From: UA16 sp042095135
GTDB taxonomy: Bacteria; Bacteroidota; Bacteroidia; Flavobacteriales_D; Sanyastnellaceae
Direction of reading: 5' to 3'
Assembly (NCBI GenBank): GCA_042095135.1
Contig: JBELBV010000006.1
Location: forward strand, 7,191-71,190
DNA length: 64,000 nt
Part shown: positions 35,998 through 42,645 of the stretch, in pieces
Layout: every line of letters starts with the position of its first letter
Position numbering within the stretch: position 1 is the stretch's first letter
The notes under the pieces: generated by a model
Seen by the model: only the letters and a program-made list of their open reading frames with translations
What the model was told of the DNA's origin: nothing
Database searches by the model: none
Made by a program: the position numbers and the translations under genes

Positions 35998-36017
35998 CCG
36001 CGGGCACCGTATTTTTG
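35986..36017 (+). promoter_or_regulatory. Promoter of the PAD-like gene
   Basis: TTGTTG followed after 18 nt (from the second TTG) by TATTTTTG, an exact TAnnTTTG box. It overlaps the end of the esterase gene, and the ATG at 36032 lies 14 nt beyond the box. Confidence 0.55.
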
Positions 36018-36031
36018 ACCAAACTGCAAGC

Positions 36032-37834
36032 ATGAACCGCTCATTCAACCCCGCCTGGGGCCTGACCGTGGTCTTCTTGACCGCGTGCACCGTCCTACAA
36101 GCTCAACACGTCACGTGGCCCCACGCCATCACTGAGGCCGAACGCGACCACGTCGAACGCATCGGCTTCGAACCCATCGCGTCGCGCGGCATCGAGACCC
36201 CGCCCCCATTTGATTCGCTGCGCACCGCGGCGGAATGGGAAGAGGTGGAAGTGTTGACCATCTCGTGGACTTCATTTCCCTGCATCCAAAAGCAAATCGT
36301 CGCTGCCTCCAAAGAGGAATGCACCGTCATCATTTTTGCTGACAACGTCAGCGAGGTCGAGAATTACCTAACCAGCTCCACGTGTGGAGGAGCGCTCGAC
36401 TTGGAAAATGTCGAAATCGTCTCCGCCGAGTACAACAGTATCTGGATCCGCGACTATGGCGCCAACACCGTCTACGGCAGCTGGAACGACGACCGGGTCC
36501 TGGTCGATTGGATGTACAACCGTCCGCGGCCTGATGACGATGTGATCCCTGATGTCCTCGGAGACCACATGGGACTCGACGTGTACACCACGACTGCCGA
36601 GCCAACCGACTTGATGAACACCGGCGGCAATTGGATGTCGGATGGTTTCGGAACCGCTTTTGCCTCGGAACTCATCCTTGAAGAAAACGACGGAGGCAGC
36701 TCATGGTGGACGGATTTCCCGGACCACAGCGAGGCTGAGGTTGACCAAATCATTCAGGACTTCCACGGCGTGGAAGCGTACATCAAAATGCCCGTGTTGC
36801 CCTTCGATGGCATTCACCACATTGACATGCACATGAAGCTTCTCGACGAGAGCACGCTCCTCGTAGCAGAATACCCAATGGGCATTGCGGACGGCCCGCA
36901 AATCAATGCAAACATCGATTACGTGCTGGCGAATTACACCACCAAGTGGGGAACGCCATTTGATGTCATCCGCATCCCAAGTCCGCCTGAGCAAGGCTGG
37001 GGCTACCCCGACCAAAACGGCTGGTACCTGACCTACACCAATTCCGTGTTCGTCAACAACACCATTTTGCTCCCGACGTACTACACGGAGTATGACACGA
37101 CGGCCATTCGCATCTACGAGGAAGCCTTGCCGGGCTACGAAATCGTAGGCATCGATTGTGACAACAGCGGTTCGGCCATCATCTCCTTGAGCGGCGCCAT
37201 TCACTGCATCACCCACACCGTCGGTGTTGAAGATCCGCTCATGATCAGCCACCTGCCGTTGCCTGACACAGAGGATGACCAAAACGATTACGCCGTGGAC
37301 GCGTACTTGAGCCACCGCAGCGGCATCGAAACGGCGACCCTTCACTGGGCAACCGACCCTGCCGGTGATTGGACGTCGGTGAGTATGAGCGCCGCGGATG
37401 ACGCAGGCAATTGGTCCGCGGCCATCCCGGCCCACCCGCAAGGCACGACGCTCTACTACTACATCGGTGGCGAGGCCACCTCGGGCAAGGTGGGTGCCCG
37501 TCCAATGCCCGCACCGGACGGCTGGTGGAGTTTTGAGGTCATCGATCCGACGGTGGGCATCGGTGAGTTGGACGCTTCGCCAATGGCATCGGCCTACCCC
37601 AACCCGGCATCTGCCGTCACCAGCATCCCCATGGAATTGCGCAGCGGTACCTCAGGCAGCCTCATAGTGTACAATGCACTCGGCGCGCAGGTCGACATGC
37701 TGCACCAAGGGCGCTTCCCTGCTGGGCGGTCGAATTACTTCTTACACGCCAACCGACTGGCAGCCGGGCCGTACCTCATCGTTTTTCAAACCGATGCAGG
37801 TGAGCAGTGGAGCCAGCACTTGATGGTCAAATGA
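36032..37834 (+). CDS. Secreted peptidylarginine/agmatine deiminase-like protein with T9SS domain
   Basis: A 600-residue protein with a signal peptide (ends near LQAQ) followed by a PAD_porph/agmatine-deiminase domain at about 27-400. Catalytic-type residues of guanidine-modifying enzymes are in place: W138 and D141 in SIWIRDYGAN, H263 and D265 in HHIDMHMK, N338 in YTNSVF and the nucleophile C392 in GAIHCITH. A further beta domain (about 410-515, GIETATLHWATD) and a type A sorting domain (ASAYPNPASAV to LIVFQTDAG) complete it. The architecture parallels P. gingivalis PPAD, which is also exported by T9SS. Agmatine deiminase proper is cytosolic and lacks the tail. Real substrate unknown. Confidence 0.85.
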   Translation: MNRSFNPAWGLTVVFLTACTVLQAQHVTWPHAITEAERDHVERIGFEPIASRGIETPPPFDSLRTAAEWEEVEVLTISWTSFPCIQKQIVAASKEECTVIIFADNVSEVENYLTSSTCGGALDLENVEIVSAEYNSIWIRDYGANTVYGSWNDDRVLVDWMYNRPRPDDDVIPDVLGDHMGLDVYTTTAEPTDLMNTGGNWMSDGFGTAFASELILEENDGGSSWWTDFPDHSEAEVDQIIQDFHGVEAYIKMPVLPFDGIHHIDMHMKLLDESTLLVAEYPMGIADGPQINANIDYVLANYTTKWGTPFDVIRIPSPPEQGWGYPDQNGWYLTYTNSVFVNNTILLPTYYTEYDTTAIRIYEEALPGYEIVGIDCDNSGSAIISLSGAIHCITHTVGVEDPLMISHLPLPDTEDDQNDYAVDAYLSHRSGIETATLHWATDPAGDWTSVSMSAADDAGNWSAAIPAHPQGTTLYYYIGGEATSGKVGARPMPAPDGWWSFEVIDPTVGIGELDASPMASAYPNPASAVTSIPMELRSGTSGSLIVYNALGAQVDMLHQGRFPAGRSNYFLHANRLAAGPYLIVFQTDAGEQWSQHLMVK

Positions 37835-37852
37835 TTCCAAATTGCATTCAAC

Positions 37853-37881
37853 AAAAAGGCCCGCATCGAGCGGGCCTTTTT
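37853..37881. terminator. Bidirectional terminator between PAD-like gene and BI-1 gene
   Basis: A 12-bp perfect stem AAAAAGGCCCGC / GCGGGCCTTTTT with loop ATCGA, A-rich on one side and T-rich on the other. It lies 18 nt after the PAD-like stop and 17 nt after the BI-1 stop on the other strand. Confidence 0.9.
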
Positions 37882-37898
37882 CATTTGTGCTTGGCGCA

Positions 37899-38624
37899 TC
37901 AATCGCGACGGCCCAGAAGCCGCAGCAAAAACAAGAAGAGGTTGACGAAATCCAAGTAGAGGCTTGTCGCTCCGAGGATGGCCAACTTGGAACTGGTTTC
38001 TGAACCGTATTCGATGCCGGCTGCGATGCGCTTCAGCTTTTGGGTATCGTATGCGATGAGACCCGTGAAGATTAAGACCCCGCCCACGCTGATGATGTAA
38101 TCCAACGAAGGCGAGCCGATGAACCAATTCACGAAGCTGGCGATGATGATGCCAATGAGGGCCATCATCAACAGGCTGCCAAAGCGGGTCAAATCGGTTT
38201 GTGTGGTGTAGCCGAGGATGGCCATCACCGCAAACGTGGCGGCGGTGATCATGAACACCTGCGCAATGCTCGACATAGCATACACGAGGAAAATGCTGCT
38301 TAACGAAATGCCCATCACCGCGCTGAAGGCGACAAATAGCAGGGTCAGTCCGGTGCTGGACCACCGCTGGAATCCCATGTTCATGGCTAGGATGAAGCCC
38401 AACGGGGCGAGCATCACCACCCATCCGAGGCCGCTCATGGCGCCGGTTTCGGTGTTAAAGAGCTGCATGATGAAACCGGATTCAACCGTGTAATATGCCG
38501 CTGTTGCTGTGACCACCAACCCGGCGACCATCCAGCTGAATACGTTGGCGATAAAACGCGAGACCACGGACTCGTCTTGGATAAGTGCGTCGTCAAAAAT
38601 TCGAGGCGATTCAAATTCGTTCAT
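37899..38624 (-). CDS. Bax inhibitor-1/YccA family membrane protein
   Basis: A 241-residue protein with seven hydrophobic helices and the BI-1 features: an N-terminal soluble part, then VFSWMVAGLVVTATAAYYTV, and the C-terminal signature FTGLIAYDTQKLKRIAAG followed by SLYLDFVNLFLFLLRLLGRRD. Members are inner-membrane proteins linked to calcium leak and protease control (YccA inhibits FtsH in E. coli). The precise role here is unknown. A CAAATTTG box sits 4 nt before the ATG. Confidence 0.92.
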   Translation of the reverse strand: MNEFESPRIFDDALIQDESVVSRFIANVFSWMVAGLVVTATAAYYTVESGFIMQLFNTETGAMSGLGWVVMLAPLGFILAMNMGFQRWSSTGLTLLFVAFSAVMGISLSSIFLVYAMSSIAQVFMITAATFAVMAILGYTTQTDLTRFGSLLMMALIGIIIASFVNWFIGSPSLDYIISVGGVLIFTGLIAYDTQKLKRIAAGIEYGSETSSKLAILGATSLYLDFVNLFLFLLRLLGRRD

Positions 38625-38701
38625 AGCGCAAATTTGGGAAGAAAAGCCGCTTCAGTGGCTCACCCCTTTCGCCAAAAATTCCTTCGAAAGGAGCGAAAGG
38701 T

Positions 38702-39622
38702 CTAGGAAACGTGGATGAGGCTGGACCACAATTCGTGGGGAACCTCCCTACTGAATTGGCTATCGGGTGCCAAGATCACCGACACGGCGTCGTGCGAGTG
38801 CAGGGACTCCTGGTGGGAGCAAATGACCCGGAAATCTTTGATGCGGTCGTCGTCGCTCAATTGCTCGTAAAGCAACCGTGCCGCATCTTCCACGAATTTC
38901 AAATACGCACCGTTGAGTTCGGCAAAAGCCATTTCGTCTTCGCGCTTGACAATGACTTGCGTCTCGGTCTTCAAGGCCGCCTCGCAGATTTCCTGCAAAT
39001 CTTCGATCCAAACGATGTCATCGACTTCCACCGAAATGCGCGCAACCGATCGCTGGGAATGCGGCACGGCGGACTTGCCTCGGTGCTCGCGCGCATGTTC
39101 TGATAGCTCGTAAGAACATGGGCACGCAGAAGAGTAAACGAAATCCAAGTGAATGATTTTCTTGAGGGTGCCGGTCTTATCCAAATCGCCTTCCAGCGTC
39201 ACATTATAGTATTGGTAGCCTTCATTGGCCGAGCGCAAAGACGGCTTCATGATGGGGTAAGAAAACTTCAGCGCCACCTTGGAATTGAACGCATCCAGTC
39301 GCTCTTGGTACGTGTTCAACACGGCCTCGAGCTTGTCCATGGTGAAGGCGTCGTCCTTGAAATCATAGAACGAGCGCATGATGCGCGACATGTTGATCCC
39401 CTTCTTGTGCGCTTCCAACGACACCGTACCCGTCACCTTGGTCTCGAGCACAATGGAACCGTTGTCGCGGGTCCTGTACTTGAGGGGCAACCGGAAATTG
39501 TGGATACCGACTTGCTGGATCTCCACGGCCGCGCCCTGAATGAGCGAGGAAGGACCGTTTTGCAGGTCGGGGAACTGTTCAATATCCGCTGCTGTGGGGC
39601 GGTACTCTGCGTCGTATTCCAT
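38702..39622 (-). CDS. folE2: GTP cyclohydrolase I type IB (FolE2)
   Basis: Makes 7,8-dihydroneopterin triphosphate from GTP, the first step toward folate and queuosine; FolE2 does not depend on zinc, unlike FolE. The 306-residue protein shows the family pattern QQVGIHNFRLPLKY, the NMSRIMRSFYDF motif and the SSACPCSYELSEHA segment with the active-site cysteine. Its ATG overlaps the queD stop by one base (TAATG), so the pair is co-translated and probably shares a pathway. Confidence 0.93.
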   Translation of the reverse strand: MEYDAEYRPTAADIEQFPDLQNGPSSLIQGAAVEIQQVGIHNFRLPLKYRTRDNGSIVLETKVTGTVSLEAHKKGINMSRIMRSFYDFKDDAFTMDKLEAVLNTYQERLDAFNSKVALKFSYPIMKPSLRSANEGYQYYNVTLEGDLDKTGTLKKIIHLDFVYSSACPCSYELSEHAREHRGKSAVPHSQRSVARISVEVDDIVWIEDLQEICEAALKTETQVIVKREDEMAFAELNGAYLKFVEDAARLLYEQLSDDDRIKDFRVICSHQESLHSHDAVSVILAPDSQFSREVPHELWSSLIHVS

Positions 39623-40044
39623 TATGAGGCTCCGTAGTAGTCCGCATAGTTGTTCTCCGTTTCGTAGAGGCGGACACGTTCAAGCATACAACCGTTTTCG
39701 TCGATGATTGGTTCAAGTTGTTCCCAGATTGCGATGACCAAATTCTCGACTGAGGTTTGTTTCCCCTTCATCCACGGAACATCCAAATTGAGGTTCTTGT
39801 GGTCCAACGGCTCCTCCACCTTGTCCTTGATGATGGCCTTCAAATCCGTGAAATTGATGAAGTAGCCCGTGGCTTCGTCGATCTCACCGCGTACGGTCAC
39901 GAACACCTCGTAATTGTGCCCGTGCCAATTGGGGTTGGCACACTTACCGAACACCTCAAAGTTCTTCTCGGCATCCCAGGCGTCGTTCCAAAGACGGTGC
40001 GCAGCATTGAAGCGTGCTCGGCGGGTGATGGTGACTTGTTTCAT
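39622..40044 (-). CDS. queD: 6-carboxytetrahydropterin synthase / PTPS family protein
   Basis: A 140-residue protein of the 6-pyruvoyl-tetrahydropterin synthase family that acts on dihydroneopterin triphosphate, the product of FolE2. Family motifs: RRARFNAAHRL (zinc His), HGHNYEVFVTV (zinc His pair), FTDLKAIIK and LDHKNLN, then ENLVIAIWEQL and YETENNYADY. I cannot separate QueD (queuosine) from PTPS on sequence alone; queuosine is more likely in this phylum. A TATCTTTG box lies 12 nt before the ATG. A longer upstream reading is antisense to hldD and is rejected. Confidence 0.88.
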   Translation of the reverse strand: MKQVTITRRARFNAAHRLWNDAWDAEKNFEVFGKCANPNWHGHNYEVFVTVRGEIDEATGYFINFTDLKAIIKDKVEEPLDHKNLNLDVPWMKGKQTSVENLVIAIWEQLEPIIDENGCMLERVRLYETENNYADYYGAS

Positions 40045-40056
40045 CTGACTCGGCTG

Positions 40057-40064
40057 CAAAGATA
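40057..40064 (-). promoter_or_regulatory. -7-type box TATCTTTG of queD-folE2
   Basis: Exact TAnnTTTG match on the minus strand, 12 nt before the queD ATG at 40044. No clear -33 TTG at the usual spacing. Confidence 0.4.
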
Positions 40065-40080
40065 CGCCATGTACCTTTCT

Positions 40081-40088
40081 TACCTTTG
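40081..40088 (+). promoter_or_regulatory. -7-type box TACCTTTG, 4 nt before the hldD start
   Basis: Exact TAnnTTTG match followed by GCGC and the ATG at 40093. With the opposite box at 40057-40064 it forms a divergent promoter pair within 48 bp. Confidence 0.45.
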
Positions 40089-40092
40089 GCGC

Positions 40093-41085
40093 ATGATCGT
40101 CATCACAGGTTCTGCAGGGTTCATCGGAAGTGCTTTGGCTGCGCGGTTGAACGAGGCCCGATTTTTTGATTTGGTGTTGGTGGATGACTTCAGCCGCGTC
40201 GATAAGGCACCGAATCACGCGGAGCTGAAATGCACTGAACGCATCGATCGGTTGGCGTTTTTCGATTGGCTGGAGGTCAACGAAAACCAAGTCCAATTCA
40301 TCTTCCACCTCGGGGCACGTACCGATACCACGGAACAGGACCGTGCGATTTTTGACGATTTGAACGTCTCGTACAGCCAACGCATCTGGAACGCTTGTGT
40401 CGAGTACGGTTTGCCCTTGGTCTATGCTTCTTCCGCAGCCACTTACGGCGGTGGCGAGCAAGGTTACAAGGACGACCACGGTATCGTGGAAGCCCTTGCG
40501 CCCTTGAATCCTTACGGCGAATCCAAGAACGACTTTGATCGCTGGGCACTGGCCCAAGCCTCTGAAGGCCATGCGCCCTACTTCTGGGCGGGGTTGAAAT
40601 TTTTCAACGTCTTCGGGCCCAACGAATACCACAAAGGCCGCATGGCCAGCGTGGTCTTCCACACGTTCAATCAAGTAAAGGCGACAGACGCCATGAAGCT
40701 GTTCCGATCGCATCGGCCAGACTACACCGACGGCGGCCAGACCCGTGACTTTGTATATGTAAAGGACGTTGCCGAGGTGTGTTATTTCCTGATGCACCAT
40801 CGCCAATCGTCTTCAAACGGCTTGTACAACCTCGGCACCGGACAGGCCCGGACCTTTCTGGACCTCGCCACGGCGACTTTCCACGCCATGGGAAAGGAAC
40901 CGAACATCAGCTTCATGGACACGCCCGAAGACATCCGGGATACGTACCAATACTTCACCGAGGCCGACATGTCCAAATTGCGCAGCATCGGTTACGACGG
41001 TGAATTCCACTCGTTGGAATCCGCCATCGATGATTACGTGAAAAATTACCTGGTCACGGGCGCCCGTTGGGGGGCATCGGCCTAA
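40093..41085 (+). CDS. hldD: ADP-L-glycero-D-manno-heptose 6-epimerase
   Basis: NAD(P)-dependent epimerase making the heptose used in the lipopolysaccharide inner core. The 330-residue protein has TGSAGFIGS (residues 5-13), FHLGARTDTTE, the catalytic Y141-x3-K145 (NPYGESK), NVFGPNEYHKGRMASVVFH and GGQTRDFVYVKDVAEV, a set typical of RfaD/HldD rather than of general UDP-sugar epimerases. The start ATG gives the normal Rossmann entry MIVITG. It converges with the MerR gene (4-bp spacing). Confidence 0.93.
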   Translation: MIVITGSAGFIGSALAARLNEARFFDLVLVDDFSRVDKAPNHAELKCTERIDRLAFFDWLEVNENQVQFIFHLGARTDTTEQDRAIFDDLNVSYSQRIWNACVEYGLPLVYASSAATYGGGEQGYKDDHGIVEALAPLNPYGESKNDFDRWALAQASEGHAPYFWAGLKFFNVFGPNEYHKGRMASVVFHTFNQVKATDAMKLFRSHRPDYTDGGQTRDFVYVKDVAEVCYFLMHHRQSSSNGLYNLGTGQARTFLDLATATFHAMGKEPNISFMDTPEDIRDTYQYFTEADMSKLRSIGYDGEFHSLESAIDDYVKNYLVTGARWGASA

Positions 41086-41089
41086 GCCT

Positions 41090-41473
41090 TTACGATTCGC
41101 CCAACTGTTCGCTGAGTGCCTCTAGCCTGGCCTTGGCGCTGTACAGGCGTTCCAACAGCTGTGCCTTATCCACTGGCTGTTCCGCTGCCGGCGCAGCATC
41201 TGCAGCCATGGCTTTCGCAACGTCCTTGCGTTTTTTGAGCGCTTTGCGTGCGCCGTCAATCGTATAACCTTGGTCTTTGACCAGCCAGGCAATCTGCTGG
41301 ATCAATTCCTTGTCCGCCGCCGTGTAAAATCGTTTCCCTCGGGCATTGGTGCGCGGATTAAGCGGTGTAAACTCCTTTTCCCAATAGCGGAGCTGTGATG
41401 CGTTCAAGCCCAACTCATTGGCCACCTCGGTGATGGTGAAGTAGCGTTTTTCAATGGGTTTGTTCAAGGGCAT
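41090..41473 (-). CDS. MerR-family transcriptional regulator
   Basis: A 127-residue regulator. N-terminal winged helix at about 8-75: KRYFTITEVANELGLNASQLRYWEKEF, then NARGKRFYTAADKELIQQIAWL; a helical C-terminal part (DKAQLLERLYSAKARLEALSEQL) gives the dimer coiled coil. No cysteine pair for metal sensing is visible. This short form is widespread in Bacteroidota. The ATG at 41473 is chosen over 41536 because a good promoter box lies between them. Confidence 0.85.
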   Translation of the reverse strand: MPLNKPIEKRYFTITEVANELGLNASQLRYWEKEFTPLNPRTNARGKRFYTAADKELIQQIAWLVKDQGYTIDGARKALKKRKDVAKAMAADAAPAAEQPVDKAQLLERLYSAKARLEALSEQLGES

Positions 41474-41496
41474 GGGCGTTGCATTGACCGTTCGAA

Positions 41497-41526
41497 CGAA
41501 TGTAGCATAATTATCAACGGGTTCAA
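41497..41526 (-). promoter_or_regulatory. Promoter of the merR-type gene
   Basis: Minus strand: TTG, 19 nt, TACATTCG (one base off TAnnTTTG), 23 nt before the ATG at 41473. Confidence 0.5.
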
Positions 41527-41560
41527 AATGAACCAACTAGATGATACGTGATGCGCGATT

Positions 41561-42538
41561 TCAGTCAAACGACTGATTGGAACTGGCCGACTGCTTGAGC
41601 ATCTCCTCGTACTGCTCCGGCGTCAAGTCGTTGAAATAGTACTGGGCCGGGTTGACCTTCCGGCCGTCCTTGTGTACTTCGTAATGCAGGTGAGGTGCCA
41701 CCGAAGTGCCCGTCGATCCGATGAGGCCGATGACTTCGCCGCGCTTCACCTTCTGGCCCTTGCGCACCAGCACCTTGCTCATGTGTGCGTAGAGGGTTTC
41801 GTAGCCGAAGCCGTGGCGTATGATGACGTGACGACCAAAGCCATTCCAGGTGCGCTTGGCGAGGATGACCTCCCCGTCCCCTGTGGCAAAAATCTCCGTG
41901 CCAGTGGGTGCAGAGAAATCCATGCCGTAGTGCATCTTTCGCACCTTGTAAATCGGATGAATGCGGTAACCGTACCCGCTGGCCATGCGCTTCAAATCCT
42001 CGTTGCGTACTGGTTGAATGGCGGGGATGGACTTGAGTAGTTCGGTTTGGTTTTTGGCCAAATCAAGAACATCCTCAAAGGACCGACTCTGGGCGACCAT
42101 CTTGCGCTGCAATTCCGCTAATCGCTCTTCCGATGAGATGACGGCTTGGCTGTGGTCGTAGCCACGCAGCGCCCGGCTGCGGTCGATGCCGCCAATTCCA
42201 GGGTTGCGCAAGTGGCTCGGGTACGATTCCACCCCAAAGATGGAACGGTAGATCGCATCGTCACGGTCCGAGATGTCATCGAGGATGATGGCCATGTCCT
42301 GCATGTCCTCGTCCATTTTGCCCAATCGGTCTTCGAGGAACGCAATCTCCCGGCGCTGGGAACGGTCCGTTGGGCTTTCGAAGTAGGTGTCAAAAATGTA
42401 GATGCTGCCGAATGAAATCAGTGCAAGCACCCCGACGCGCTTGATGGCGAACAGCACATAGTCCTTCAGGTCGTACGGAACCTGCTCCATGCGGAGGGTT
42501 TGCTCGTTGTACCGGATTTTGTGAAAGCGCTTCGCCAT
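41561..42538 (-). CDS. M23-family peptidoglycan endopeptidase, membrane anchored
   Basis: A 325-residue LytM-domain protein with one membrane helix (about 31-52), a coiled-coil periplasmic linker with many EDD/RSRDD stretches and a C-terminal M23 domain. Zinc ligands are in YGMDFSAPTGTEI (with the preceding H) and HLHYEVHKDG; RIHPIYKVRK and GYETLYAHM precede them. It would cut peptidoglycan cross-links or, if degenerate, activate other enzymes; the ligands look intact. ATG at 42538 (MAKRFHK) is preferred over 42544 (MVMAKR), both near the -7 box. It diverges from alaS. Confidence 0.9.
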   Translation of the reverse strand: MAKRFHKIRYNEQTLRMEQVPYDLKDYVLFAIKRVGVLALISFGSIYIFDTYFESPTDRSQRREIAFLEDRLGKMDEDMQDMAIILDDISDRDDAIYRSIFGVESYPSHLRNPGIGGIDRSRALRGYDHSQAVISSEERLAELQRKMVAQSRSFEDVLDLAKNQTELLKSIPAIQPVRNEDLKRMASGYGYRIHPIYKVRKMHYGMDFSAPTGTEIFATGDGEVILAKRTWNGFGRHVIIRHGFGYETLYAHMSKVLVRKGQKVKRGEVIGLIGSTGTSVAPHLHYEVHKDGRKVNPAQYYFNDLTPEQYEEMLKQSASSNQSFD

Positions 42539-42553
42539 TACCATGCAAATGTG

Positions 42554-42561
42554 CAAACTTA
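42554..42561 (-). promoter_or_regulatory. -7-type box TAAGTTTG of the M23 gene
   Basis: Exact TAnnTTTG on the minus strand, 15 nt before ATG 42538 and 9 nt before ATG 42544. No convincing -33 TTG. Confidence 0.35.
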
Positions 42562-42645
42562 ATTTGGTGCGCCGCGCGTTTAGGCGGGCCTTTTGTAGAT
42601 TTTTGCAGTGAATAACCTCATTAACCGGGCTACATCCCCCTGACA

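Noticed and set aside
40045..40806. Extension of the queD reading frame upstream over hldD
   Set aside because: It runs antisense through a complete hldD gene, and the family start MKQVTITRRARF with its own -7 box begins at 40044.
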